Below, piece after piece: positions 37,166 to 49,919 of a stretch of 64,000 nucleotides of DNA. The position numbers and the translations under genes are program-made. This stretch comes from Paramacrobiotus metropolitanus. Lineage: Eukaryota; Tardigrada; Eutardigrada; Parachela; Macrobiotidae. Below the pieces are notes generated by a model, which saw only the letters and a program-made list of their open reading frames with translations, was not told where the DNA came from and searched no databases. Where the stretch lies: NCBI RefSeq assembly GCF_019649055.1, contig NW_026570221.1, positions 2,604,001-2,668,000 on the forward strand, written 5' to 3'. Numbering within the stretch: position 1 is the stretch's first letter; every line of letters begins with the position of its first letter.

Positions 37166-38677
37166 TTCGAACGGTTCGCAGAATACCTGCACTGATACGT
37201 AATTTCGCACCGGACCGGACTTAAACAATTTGTTGCACATTTGAAAACGAATTTTACTTTTTTGAAAGTCTTGGTTCAGTGTAGAACAATCTGCATGTAT
37301 TCGTACATGTACATGTACATGTGTATCGAAGTGCTTTGTGTGTCAAAGCCGAGGAAAATCAGCCCATTATAAGATTTTTAACACTCTTGTTAGCGTCTAA
37401 ATCTTACGTATGTACAGATACAGTATAGAGTATCTTACGTAGCCGTGCGTAACCAGAGTAATACGTTAACACAGCAGGAACAGCTTATTTTCCGGTCAAT
37501 CTACGACCTTTTCAATCTGCAAATAGCGTTATCAATGTGTTATTAATAAGAGAACGCACATTGGGAACATGGTCACACTAATCAGCTGCATGCTGATGTG
37601 TAATAATGCCGCAGTGTTCATGCAGTTTAACGTCAGGTATGTAAAATAATATTTTTGGATATCACTTTGTACTCGTATCTGTAATTTTCTTAAAATTTTG
37701 TATTTAATTTATTTAATTTTACTGAAACTGATTTCCCTTTTACGTATATCAATTTTGTCACTTTAATTCTATAACGTAACTTTACTCCAAATTTCGATAT
37801 ACTGTAGCTCTGCTCCACATTAATTTGGTGTATAATTCTATTAATTTTTATATATTAATTTAATTACTTTTTCGTATATTACTTTAATTTTATTTTATTA
37901 TAACGTCACTAAAAATTTGTGCGGTGATAATTATATTAAGTGCGTCATTCAGTCTTCTGTTCTACCCGCCAACGCGATTCACAAGCACAATATTATTTAT
38001 CTACATAATACATATAAGTGTGTATTGATTGATAGTCTGACATTTCTCATCGGTCAGGAAGTTCTCAGTGCCATAAAAAAATTTTCAGAAAAATATGTCA
38101 AGCGTTAAAAAAGTAATCTGTTGGAAATTTGGGACAGTTTACAACTGGATCGTAGGAGAAACTGCCGCCTCCAGCAAAACGCACGCTTATTAGCAAAAGT
38201 TCAAATCATTATCTGAGCGGTTTTCTCTGGCTGTTACGTATTGCCTCTATGTCGAATTTTCCCATGGTTGTGTCACTGTGATGGCTTTTATAAGCCGCTT
38301 TCAAAATATGTAGATGGGATTAAGTATGGAATTAATTTTATATATTAAATCAATCTCTGAAAGATGTACTAAAGATATAGCACGATTTAATCCGGGAATT
38401 TCGACAAGTAGAACGTAAAACATATTAATAAACCGGCAAATATATATGTATTCAAGACAAACCCAACCGGAAATCTTGAACCGGTTGCACCGATTTATCT
38501 TAACATCATTGACCTGCAAAAGATGAAACAACCGGAAAAGCGTTTTATCCGCAGCGCAGCGCGGAAGAACGCACCGGCGCCCGCTAATCATAATTAGCGG
38601 TCGGTACGGCGGAGCGCGAAAGAGCCTAGCCTGATTTCCACACGCTGAGGTGCAGCCGGCAGTCTTTCTATTAGTTA
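37166..38677. other. AT-rich intergenic stretch, no gene seen
   Basis: AT-rich DNA with only short frames. A small acatgtacatgtacatgt run lies near 37303-37321. Confidence 0.45.
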
Positions 38678-39221
38678 CACTCAATCTTCAACTCCCCGCA
38701 GGGAGTTGCAACTCCGTGGAGCTAATTGGCCCCGCCTTGCGGCTTGATTGGTCGCTGTACTCATCAGAGTTGCAACTACGGTCTACGGCGTAGACCAGCT
38801 AAATAGCTGGTGTAGCTTCACCGTGGACGCACCCCGACCAAACTAACTTGAATTTCAACTTTTGATGCCATAGAAAGGCACAAATTTATTTCGTGCATTT
38901 CCATAAAACGAAGTTCATTATAGCTATTCAAAAAAAGTAAAACTTTTCAAAAGTAAATTTTTTGTTTCTTTCATCCTATCGCGGATATACGTTGTCATAA
39001 GAAAACAGTTTTAAAATGTATGTAATAAAATTTCCTCAGAACAACTTAAAATTTTGCGTATCTTATTCCGTAAAAGAACAACTCCGGACGCGCAAAGCTC
39101 TGGAAATCTCTCTCAATCTTCGTTTTTAACTTGAACTGGGAGACGTTTTCTTATTCGCTGCTTTAAACACTCCCCCTCTCCACGGGGTTGCCAGCCCGTG
39201 CAGGGAGTGGAAGATTGAGTG
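38678..39221. mobile_element. 544-bp MITE-like element with terminal inverted repeats
   Basis: The left end CACTCAATCTTCAACTCCC (38678) pairs with the right end GGGAGTGGAAGATTGAGTG (39203-39221). Similarity continues inward for about 40 bp (gcagggagttgcaactccgt against the complement of acggggttgccagcccgtgc). There is no coding capacity. No clear target-site duplication is visible. Confidence 0.7.
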
Positions 39222-40104
39222 AGACTATTGACTTACTCCGCAGCAGCAGCAAAGTGGCAAAGCATGTAATGCTTCCGGTGAGGATCAAATAAGCCAACAT
39301 GTTGTTTCCGGTGGATCGATGGCAGACATTATGTCTTCGCTCGGCATGTCCGGCTGCTCCTTCCCATTTAACCGGTCCTATTTAATTCTCGTTAGAGCAT
39401 GTACCCGTTTCCGCTGCCGATTACGTCGCAGCCAAAGAAGACCCATTTCTCTCCGCATTGTCATCCTCCATCCTGGGTTACTGGTGCGCGACTAATTGAA
39501 TTTCGCCGTACGTAAAATTGACATATAAGTTGGGATAGCCGTCTCTGCGCTGATTAACTCGTAAAAAATCATCCAGCACATTTCCGGTACTCCAAGCGTA
39601 TTCTCCATAATTACCGAACAGGGAAATAACCGCGTGTTTTATTGCCATTGTATGTAGTTGAAGGAAACCCGGCGTGTTTCCTGTTTTCCTGGTACAACGT
39701 AGAACTGTCGTCCTGTGTTGCTACAGGGAATTTGCCAGGCTTTGATTGCCACGTTGGCGGAGAGTGTGTGTGTGGGCTGGAGGGAGGCTGGTCGATATAA
39801 CGAGATAGGCATTTGATGGAGAGACGCGCTGCTCTGAACCGACTGTCACGTCCAACAACAATCACCATATTTCTGATCAACAGCGCAACACTGCAATCTC
39901 AGTAGCCGGCATAACACGAGTTAATTTCCCCTTCGCTGTTAAGTAGCGTGCACATCAGTTCGTTTCCTGCTTGTTATTCCGTGGGAATACTCCGTTACAG
40001 TCATTTGAGCCGACAATAATCCCGGTCGGTGCAGCGACGCGCGCCGCTGCGATATTTCCAGTCGTGTTTGTTATTTTTACATTAATTTTTTTTATATTTT
40101 GATC
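39222..40104. other. Upstream region of the AKH-type receptor gene
   Basis: No gene seen. It should contain the promoter and 5' UTR of the downstream receptor. The last 40 bases before the ATG are T-rich. I see no convincing core promoter element. Confidence 0.4.
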
Positions 40105-43100
40105 ATGGACCTTACGGAAGAAGAAGCGGTATTCTACGCCAGCCTGAACTGTACGATGAATAGTTCGACGGAAGTGCTGATGTTCCTGAACCAGAGTGAT
40201 CCCGGCTACCTGGTCCAGAGATACAACTACATCAGTATCTTGCTGATTTTAGCCGGGTTTGGTGTGGTGCTGAATGCCAGTATGATTGCGTTCCTGCTGA
40301 AAAATGCCATGTACCGGCATTCGGCGCTGAGCGTTCTGGTGAGTAAACAAACAGTTTTCCTTGGAATATGCAGACAGTAAAGTAAATATCAGGTGGCGGG
40401 AAAAAATGCGCTTTTAGTCTGGCATACAATAATTATGCGGTATGGATTGATTGACGTGTGTCTATGTAAGAGAAAATTGGATAAATATTTGTACAGTTAA
40501 ACCATCCAGTCATCCGTTATAATTTTCTCGAATAAACTGGAGTGCCGGACAACAAGTTTGCAAATAAACTGCACATACGCGCTTCTGCTGCCGTTTTATG
40601 CCAGCATATTAAAACTGGAATTTTTATCAGTGTCTATCAGCTCAGGCCTGTTGTTATGTTAATTGGCTATTGCCAGAGTAAAAATAAAAATATATTGATA
40701 CAGCAGACTGTGCACTACCCGGTACCTTCTCAGCTTCGTCCTTCTGGCCCATAGGCCTCGATATTACCACTATCCGTACGTAGTAGCCACTACACTACAA
40801 TAGTTTACGAAATGACCGATTCACAACTACAAACAAATTACAAAATTATAAACTTAGTAAAAAATAATATTTAAACGAATGTATCTGTTTTCAGTATTTG
40901 GAGAGCACCAGCCAATAGCCATGCCAAATGCTTGAAACGTCGTATCGTACTTAGCGTAACCTCTATTTAATTTGTATTTTTCGCTGTTCCTTCACCCAGC
41001 CCATTTGAAATCTTGCTTGTAGGTGTAGAAAACGTGCTGCAGGGCAAGGCAACATCCTGTAGTGCAGGTGTACCTATCAGGTGTTGCTATATCCGGTTTC
41101 GGTTGAGGTTAACGGCGATAGATACCACAATATGACCCAGCGTAAACCTTTTTTCATAAAGGTTCTGAATGGAATGTTTTTCATTTTTTCAAAAAAAAAA
41201 ATAAACTTTTTTTAAAGATAGAGTATTGCAAAAATGACCATTCAGAGGGATCTTCATTTGAGGTGGGCTTCTAAAGCAGAATCTGTCAACAAATCAAACA
41301 CATGCGGTGTTAAAAAAAATAAAATTCTAATCATTATTGTGGATACAGACACAGCTATAAGTTATAGTAGCGCACTTTACAGATCTGTACTAACCGGCTT
41401 GTACTCGTACAATGTGGAATTATAAATAATTATGAAGTCTAAATTCTTTATTGCAATGGTACGCAAAAAACCACCTCTCCATTGCACCCCAGTGAAAGAG
41501 CTTTATTCGCATGGAACTTGTTCCAGTTATATAGAATTGATTTTATTTTTTACTTTTTTACCCGCCGATTTCCATTTGCTTTGATTGTTAATTGCAGAAA
41601 CATTTCGAAGTATATTGAACGTCAATCAATGGCGTTTCGTCAGCAGCTTTTGCGACCAGTGACCACTGGGCAGTACATTCATTAGACATTTAAACGTTGA
41701 ATTTTTTTTTAAATCGTAATTTAAACATTATTGGCAGTAGGTATTCCATGAAGATGTCATAGAGCTGGTATTAATAATTAATATGTAATGGGAAGAATGT
41801 GGGCGCGTTTAGAATTGCAGTGGGCTAGGTCATTGATACGATCATAAAATTATTAGCATCATGTGTCATGGGTGTGTATTACCATTGCTGTCAAAATTTA
41901 ATGTCAATCATCCCCGTTCAACCCATAAAAGTGAATTATTCAAGCGTGCGAACTACAGTACAAAACGATTCTAACGACTTTGCTTGCTTAAACGACCTTT
42001 AAATTTAAAATCATTGCAATTAGTACCCCTTCCAAGAATCACTGCCGAGTTATGCACCCAAGGAATTCTGTACATGCTTTATTTAGCTGCAATTTCGTCA
42101 GCCCTGATAGGCTGATCTTTACACACACCGCTACTACCGCAATTTTTTTTACCGTACTGTATCTGTACGCTAATTAGCGTATAATTAGAATGGTAAATAG
42201 GTGCTAAATTGTCTGTATTTTTTTTCGGCAGTTACTACAGCTGTTTGTGGCTAATCTGCTGGTCTCGGTATTCTGTCTCCTGGCCGACGGGATCTGGAAC
42301 ATCACCGTGCAGTGGCTGGGCGGGGATTTTCTCTGCCGCATCATCAAGTTCTTCCAGATGTTCAGGTGCGTCTTAACTCTTTCAACACCATCACACCACA
42401 CACGCTCCGTTGGACAATACAGTGCTGCGTGTGGATGTTGACTTCCGGGTCGTGCATGTGTGCAGTGCGGTGCAGCTGGCGCGGTTTAATGAGCGGGTGG
42501 TATTGACTACACCGAGGGTGCTGGTTCGCGCAGCGGGAGACCGCTCGGGCCTTTCTGCGGCACGGTGGGAATTCGCTGTAGAGTATAGACGGTACAGTAT
42601 ATTAATGGCGGCCGTTTGGGGAGGGTGCGTGCCCATTGTGCGCCCGGTCCCGTCTGGAGGCGTTGCTAATGGTAATCGGGCAGACAAACGCTCCGCAGGT
42701 GGGCCGTGCACGCTAAGTATCGGCATTTATCATTTTAACGCGCTTTACACTTCGTTTTTATGGTATCCGTTGCAAGATCAACATCGAGACTCGACGGGGA
42801 AATGTTTACTACGTTTATGAAGAACTACATGAAGGAACAGCAGATTAATTTCTTAGAAATCAGATTTTTGAAGAATTTAAAAGTTTTTAAGCAGTTAAGG
42901 AAAAATCTACCAAAGGCGCACAAAATAAAAAAAAGCCATTCAAATTCAAAGCGATAATATAAAAACTGCTACCGCTATTAATTTTGGCTAGTTCAGCAGA
43001 AATTTTTGTATCTCGAAGCGATAACATTTAGTTGGATTCGAAACCGCAACAAATATGCACTTGGAAAATTTTTTTTAAAAATTAGAGCACGGATTCGGTT

Positions 43101-46100
43101 TAAAAGTCATATACAAATTATTTTAAAAAATCATTTCAAAATATTATTTTTGGAAAGCACAGAAGAAAATTAGAAACTACTTTGAAAATCTCAAAATTCT
43201 CAACACCACGAAAATTATATGATAACCTAAATAAGTGCACTTTTTTGCCAATTTCAGTAAATCTTTTGTAAGATGTTTTCTTTCGGTCTGCCATACAAAA
43301 TCTATTAAAAAGCATACAGAAAATGCTTTTAAAAACTGAATCGGAAGAAAAGAAACAAACAGAAAATGAATTGTCAACCTGAAAACGTAAAGAAAGACCT
43401 GAAAAAATAAAGCGATCTAAATGACGCAGCATAAACAAGGTTGTAATAAAACAAATCATTGACGATCGTTTTGACTGATGCGCAGTATGCTAAACACCGG
43501 TAAATTAACCATAATTCAGTCAATGCGATGACATTTTGCTAATCTTTCCAAGACAATGAGGAAGTCGCCGTCCGTGTTAGCTTAATGAAATCATACACGA
43601 TTTATCCAAACAAACCCATTTTTTTCTGTCAAACGCATTAAGACAATCTGCAGTTAAGCAATTCCACCGAGACGCCGACTTAGCCCCAAAACGGGATAAA
43701 CGGCGCTTATCCCGGCACCAACGCAGCAATTAGTCGGCCGGCAAATCCCTTGCGGCCAGTACACTTACGCACACACACGCAGCGTATACATTTCGTTAAG
43801 TGCTGTTGGCCTTTACAAACGTAACGGGCGATCAAATGCGCTGCACGGATTCTTACAGTTTATACGCCACCACCTTAATCCTCACCGGGATGAGCATTGA
43901 GACCTGCATTACCGTGACCTTTCCGCTGAGTAAATCCAATAAGTCGGAGAGTCAATCGCGGGTGAAAGTCATCAGCGGATTTGCCTGGCTGGCCGCGTCG
44001 CTGTGCAGTGTGCCGCAGGTAAATTAATTATCGTTCAATAATATATTACTTTGTATATTGCAACACCAACCCGGTGTGTGTCTGTGCGTCATCCCTTCCC
44101 CTACTGTTCGGAAAGATTTTCGGAATTAAAGATTAGCGGGGTAAAGGTTACGTCAGGTGGTGGAGTACAGCTACTGGCGGTGCTTTTAAAACTGCGGGAA
44201 AAAAATCTGGAACAATTTAAAAGTGACGTCAAAACGGTTAATCTTTGATGAAGATAGAGGAAGCTTGGTGCGTCGATGTTTTCCGCAAAATATTTTCTAA
44301 CGGTCTGCTCTACCGTACTATTCTGATTTGACACACGAATCTTTCGCTTTGTTGATGAACACATGAAAAAAACCTTTTAAAAAATTTAATCCCATTAAAT
44401 TACTGTTCAGATAGGTACGCACAAGTACAGTAAAAATCTAAAAAAATTTGAATAAAATAGAGTTTTAATTCACATGGTAATTTGCGTTAATCATGTAGCC
44501 GCGCGCTACAAGGCGGAAAATTCTGTAACACAAAACAAGTTGCGGAAATATTTTTTTATGCAAAAAACATCGATACACACACGAAAAAAAATGGTTTATC
44601 GTAAATTCTTATATTATTAAATTAAATTTTCGAGTAACTGACAGCCGACAAACCGGTTTTTTTGATTAGGATCATGTTCATATGTTATCGAGTAGTGTGA
44701 CGTCGTATTTTGAGTATTCTGATTGCTTGAACGGTTTTCGATGTACATACGCTGATGATATGTCGCAAAGCGGCAATTTGGCTGACACAAATTATGGCTA
44801 ATGTTCGGCTTTTACGCAAAAATGTCTATTCTCAAGGAATGCGTTGTTGCAGAAGTGTAGTAACGTGTCCAGTAACGATCAGGATTCAACGAAGAAACAT
44901 ACCGAAAAAGTACACATTTAACGTCGACTATAATTGCAGGCGGTGATCTTCCACACGGAACGCGCACCGATTTGCGCCAAATTCTACCAGTGTGTTACGC
45001 ACGGTTTCTATTCGAGTACCGATCAAGAGCTGGCCTACACCATGGCCACGTTAATCGTCATGTGCTTGGTGCCGCTGTGCATTATTATCATCTGCTATCT
45101 GGTCATCTCCGTGGCCATCACCCACGAATCGCAGATTGCGGCCGGGAATCTCGGTAAGCACTCAATAATTGCAACCGGTAGCACTCCCTTGCGATTTCCG
45201 GCGGAGATTCCGGGATGTGTTAAATACCGGCATCAAGGGCCATTCACTGTGAATGAGGGGCCATTGACGACCAAGGTGGAGATTAGCGCGTTTTGCGGGT
45301 TGTTATATAATTATGGGTGCAAAAGAGATTCGCGCGTTGAGAACACGTATTGACGTCAGATTAATCTTAAATGTACTGAGCAGTGAGCGCACCTAAAACG
45401 TTTACGGGATTTAATTATTATTCAGGCGTAAAATAGCACTCGAAACTTCGCAGACCGTAGCAAAATCTAACAAAGCATTAGTGATATTAAACGTAATAAA
45501 ATTAGTGCTACTCAAATTATAACGGTAAAATAAGTATTAAAATAAAAATAAGTCTAAAAACTATCCTGGTTAAATCAGCATTTCCGGTTAATGATCGTTA
45601 TGATTATATAGTAAAAAAACTGGCTAATGGATTTTTTTTTGGAGAACTCGTACGCTTGTTAAGCCGAATGAAATTTTACAGGAATGAAATTTTACTTCCT
45701 ATTGGTTAGCAAAATAATTTAAATTAACGGCTGTTTGCTTAATATCTTGGCGAATAGCTAGCAGATGCAGTTCTTGCAGTAACCAGATTCTGACTTATGA
45801 AATACTTTTATTGATTTTTTTGTGTAGATTCTGGCACTAATTCGCGAATGTGTATGTGTTACCTAGAAGAGATCAGCATCTCCATGTCCAGCATGCAAAA
45901 CACGGCGATGCTGCGGCCGGCCAGTTCGGGCCAGGGAAAACGTCTATACCGCAAGACCCGGCAAATCTCCTTGTGGATGACTTTCATCACGGCTGCTAGC
46001 TTCGTTATCTGCTGGGGTGAGTTTTAATAACAGCCATATATAGCCACATCAGCACAATAACACTTCACTACGGCGTAATGATCAAAATAATACTCTTTTT

Positions 46101-46937
46101 GCCTGGATTAATACTACCACCGAAAATGACCCCCGCGTGTAATTCCTTGGGGATTAATTCACCCGTAAACAACACCGTGTCTGATTGTGTGCTCATGCAT
46201 TACAGTGCCGTACTATGTCGGAATGCTGGGGTATTTATTCCAGTGGAGCATTTCCAGTCAGACGCTGACTATTATTTTTTGTCTAGGTAAGTGCTGAGCT
46301 TAATGATAATAAAACAAATAGCAACAAATATGTATGTCAAATAAAGTTAACATAAACTGACAGCATAATAAAAAATAAACTTAATTAAACACAATAATAT
46401 GTTTCATTAAAAATATTTTCCTACACTTATTTATTATTTTAAAATGTCTAAATTTTCGCAATATTTTTAATATTTAAAAAAAATATGAATATACATATAA
46501 AAAATACAAAAAACAAAAATATCTACAAATATGTATATAAATAAATTGAAAATAAACTGACAGCATAATAAAAAATAAATTTAATTAAACACAATAATAT
46601 GTTTCATTAAAAATATTTTCCTGCACTTATTTATTATTTTAAAATGTCTAAATTTTCGCAATATTTTTAATATTTAAATCCGTTCCGTTTGCGAATAACA
46701 GTTGATCTCTAAGCAAAACGGAATTGATTTTTTAAATTAAAAAATTGTTGCAGTTCGACGTTTGATATTTTCTGTGACATTTTAGGTATGAGTTTTTCTG
46801 TTGTCAACCCCATAATTTTCGGAGGATTTTTATTAACCCGCCATTCCACCTGGAGAAATAAACAGTGGGATTACACCATAAAGAGACCTTTTGTATTCTC
46901 TTCCAATGTTTTCAAGAGAGCGTGTATCACATTTTAA
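40105..46937 (+). CDS. G-protein-coupled receptor of the AKH/corazonin/GnRH family (7 exons, 387 aa)
   Basis: Exons 40105-40338, 42232-42365, 43859-44018, 44940-45153, 45828-46016, 46206-46286 and 46786-46937 join in phases 0, 2, 0, 1, 1 and 1, and the frame ends in TAA. The 387-residue product is a seven-helix plasma-membrane receptor, expected to bind a neuropeptide of the adipokinetic hormone, corazonin or GnRH type. Landmarks: three N-terminal glycosylation sites (Asn15, 19, 29); helix 1 with Asn57; DGIWNITVQW before Cys113; IETC in place of DRY at 136-139, with Glu137 exactly 24 residues after the Cys; the family-typical ECL2 VPQAVIFH...QCVTHGFY (174-200); helix 5 with VPLCII; CWVPYY at 309-314; NPIIF at 345-349. 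ECL2, the helix 3 stretch and the CWVPYY motif are the basis of the family call. Helix 2 has Asn86 instead of the usual Asp. Which of the three ligand classes applies is not settled. Confidence 0.9.
40339..42231 (+). other. Intron 1 of the AKH-type receptor gene (1.9 kb)
   Basis: Bounded by gtgagt and tcggcag. No further exon is needed, since exons 1 and 2 join in phase 0 within the helix 1-helix 2 loop. I see no repeat or RNA gene in it. Confidence 0.7.
46323..46677. repeat. 200-bp tandem duplication in intron 6 of the AKH-type receptor gene
   Basis: 46323-46477 and 46523-46677 match with an exact 200-bp offset (e.g. tgacagcataataaaaaata, cacaataatatgtttcatta, aaaatgtctaaattttcgca). The later half of each copy is almost identical and the start more diverged. 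Confidence 0.85.
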
Positions 46938-47821
46938 ATGATTTTTTTAATTTATTGCTTAGCATAGCTTGACCTGTACATCCCGTGCGCAAACCGTTTG
47001 TGCTACAGCTGTCTGTGAATAATTTGGTGGCGACGATTACGACAAATTATTTGATGCTTGACCGTTCTTTTCTAGATGCACAGCTCGCCGAATCCGACAC
47101 AGTTTATGTATATAAAATAATTTATGTAAAAAGAGCTGGAACGCGGAAGAAAAGAGAGTAAATTTTATTTGTCGTCAGCCGGCTTTTTTAATCATGAGAA
47201 AGAAAACAGCATCAGAAATTTAGCATCTTACTCACGTTCTCACAATCGGGCTTCGTTTAAGGAGGACAACTCAACACACACGCACAGAAAATTTAATGAC
47301 CAGAACCCAACATAACAAAATCCTCTGCGTCTTTCAATCCCGAACGATGACATCAAGCGGCAGCGATATATTAATTAAATTTTACCTTGATGTAATTCCT
47401 GCACCCACAATTAATTAATAATATTATGATTTTCAGCAATGCGGTGATCAGCTTTTGTACGAGTACGTCAATATGCTCGCTGCCCTATGCGTGCAATTTC
47501 TTCATTACCGCGTAATGTTATTGCGCATTTGTACGGTACGAGTGTATGGATTTACCTAGCTTAAAAGAAATATATTTTATGATACAGAAGAAGAAGAAAT
47601 TTGCTGCAGTGAACGATGGCACACGAGTGTTAAAAACTTTTGGAATGGCCCTCGTGCACCAGCCCATCTAACCAAAAAACAGATAAACAACAACAAAACA
47701 AACAACCTCCGCCAAAATGCCTGCTTTCTACACAAATCAGATACTCGAATTCCAGCGTGATTCCAGACTGCGTAAACTGAGGTCATGTTAACTAATCATT
47801 ATTGCCATAAGTATGCAATAA
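46938..47821. other. Intergenic stretch after the AKH-type receptor
   Basis: No gene seen, and no clear AATAAA shortly after the receptor stop codon. The 3' UTR end therefore cannot be placed. Confidence 0.4.
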
Positions 47822-48208
47822 GCCGCTGAGATTCGAAAACTGGGAAAATATGAGAAGTTGAGGGATCGATACATTGTACAGCCTTTTGCTTTCGAAACTA
47901 TGGGATCCTGTGGACCAAGCACTAGTGGTTTTATCTCGGATCTGGCCAAACGTATTCGGGAGCAGACTGGAGAAACTATGGGATCCTGTGGACCTTTTGC
48001 TTTCGAAACTATGGGATCCTGTGGACCAAGCACTAGTGGTTTTATCTCGGATCTGGCCAAACGTATTCGGGAGCAGACTGGAGAAAGCCGTGCGAAGCAG
48101 TTTTTGTTGCAGCGTTGCAGTTTAGAAATACAACGGGGCAACGCTGCCTGTGTTCTTGGTACAGTCGAGTGCAGTCGCAATCTCGATGAACTGTTTTTGC
48201 TTTTCTAG
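47822..48208 (+). mobile_element. LINE 3' fragment with internal in-frame duplication
   Basis: One open frame of 128 codons ends at a stop and matches the C-terminus of the larger LINE fragment at 49023-49919 (shared landmarks: PxAFETMGSC, RIxEQTGExRA, EIQRGNAA-VLGTV, LDELF/LEELF). It begins abruptly at AAEIRKLGKYEKL, so it is 5'-truncated. A 111-bp segment is tandemly duplicated (47882 and 47993), repeating the FAFETMGSCGPSTSGF portion in frame. It belongs to the region downstream of reverse transcriptase in a non-LTR retrotransposon and has no cellular role. Confidence 0.75.
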
Positions 48209-49022
48209 AGGTTTACTTTCCTACTAGTATGCACTGCAATACATGGATATCGCAGGAATTACAAAATCACGCCATTCATTATTGCGCTTTTTTCACTGTA
48301 TAACGTCGTTCAGCTTTGGTGCTGTATCGGAATTTGGTTTCACAAGGAACACACGATAGAAATACAGTATAATGAATGCGTGATATCCAGGGCCACCCAC
48401 AAGAAAAAGTGTAGTTTATTAAGATTGCTCTGTGGCTAAGAATGTAGGATCAGAAAAAGCGGGAAACTGGTGAAAATATTGTTAAGTGGTCATTCTTTGT
48501 ACGTAGCATATCAGACAGTTTCCTTCGTGCATCCTAAATGTATTCCGTTAATTTTCGTAGGCTTCTTAGATCTTTTTAGATGTTCCTAGAACTTACTATA
48601 GCCAGAAGGACTGGGAACGGACTGTGCAACGGTCGACTACGTCATCACTGTCGCATACAGAAAGCACTGCTGGGCTAATGCTTACCATAGTCCCACAGAC
48701 TTTGTTGTCTTTTTTAATACATATTCTGAAGTTTTTTCTCCTCAAAAGCTTTCTGATATTTTTGACAGATTATATTGAATATAGAAACCTTAATTTCGGG
48801 AGCTAAAAATAGGAGAGAAGAGAACTCTGCTGAAAAAACTGACCAAAACCGTGAAAAACGCGCATCTGTCACCGTGGCAGCCGCCCTCCCGTGTATACGA
48901 CAGTGATGACGTCAAACGGTTGGTTACCAGTCCTTCTCACACTATAGTAACAGATAATGCTTTTTTATTATCAACTTGTACAAGCCAATGCCATTTACGT
49001 TAAAACTTTAAATACCCAATAA
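48209..49022. other. Gap between two opposed LINE fragments
   Basis: No gene seen. It lies between the 3' ends of a + and a - strand LINE fragment and may include their 3' tails, but no poly(A) tail or target duplication is evident. Confidence 0.4.
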
Positions 49023-49919
49023 TCAGAACAAGAAAAATAACTCTTCTAACTCTCGAGAACACCCGACCGTCCCCAGGACAGAAGCCGCGTTTCCGCGCTG
49101 AATTTCCACACTTATACGTTGCCACAAATAATGAACAGCGCGCGCTTCTCCCGTTTGTTCTTTGATACGCCGGCCGACTTCATTGATGAACTGGTGGGTA
49201 CTTTCGCTACAACTACCCATAGTTTCGAATGCCACTGGCTGGAAAAAATGCCGATCAGTGAGTTCGGAATATAGGTTCCGCTTCCGCACTTCCGCGTCTT
49301 CAGCAGCCGATCCCGCTGCTTCTGAACAGCCAGCTATATACGAAGTAGCGAATGTGTCACAAACTGTTACATCCCATATCAGAGGGAGGCCATTTCTCCA
49401 TGGGAAGAGTGATAAGCCGTCTGGCCGCTTCCCGTCCAGTCTGCACAGTCCGGGAGGCTCCAAGATTGACGGCACCTTTGCTGATCCCAGGCTACGCTGA
49501 ATCACGCTATTCAGACTCGCATGCCTCCTGAACCTTCCTTGGCTTTTGACGCACGACAATCCATGTAAGCCGCATGTATCAACCATTTCACCACACCGAC
49601 ATTTATGCTCTTTACAAATAGGCGCCCCCATCCGCAAAGCAACAGCGATCCGCAGACCGGCATCGTCCAGCAGTGTGCCAAGGCTGGCGACCGGCAATGC
49701 AAACAACCAGGCACTGGCATCCTTAGCAGAGGCAGCCAACAGACGAGCAGAGGCAATAACGTCGGCGCTTTCTTTTAAGGCTTCCAGTTTCCCGGCAGTC
49801 AGCATATCCGACCACAAGCGTTGGTTGCTCCGGTCTTCCACCGCAGGTGCACTCTTTCCTGTACGTTCTTCCCAGCACAGCTCTACGTCAGACCGCTCGT
49901 CGGGGCAATCTTCGGGCAC
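49023..49919 (-). mobile_element. LINE (non-LTR retrotransposon) C-terminal fragment, 298 codons
   Basis: The - strand frame is intact over 298 codons but 5'-truncated: no reverse transcriptase motif is present. The sequence matches the conserved tail found after the reverse transcriptase in a LINE group common in aquatic invertebrates. It has a Cys/His cluster (C-R-C-GE...C-GLHGLSC), a KRPDG...WDVTVCDTFA block, a VAFETMG block and an EIQRGNAASVLGT ending. I infer a decayed insertion rather than a host gene. It faces the related fragment at 47.8-48.2 kb. Confidence 0.75.

Noticed and set aside
42410-42820. 136-codon frame after exon 2 of the AKH-type receptor as an extra exon
   Set aside because: Exon 2 to exon 3 at 43859 restores the exact 24-residue spacing in helix 3, so this stretch is intronic. 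The duplicate at 52.3 kb has frame-breaking indels.
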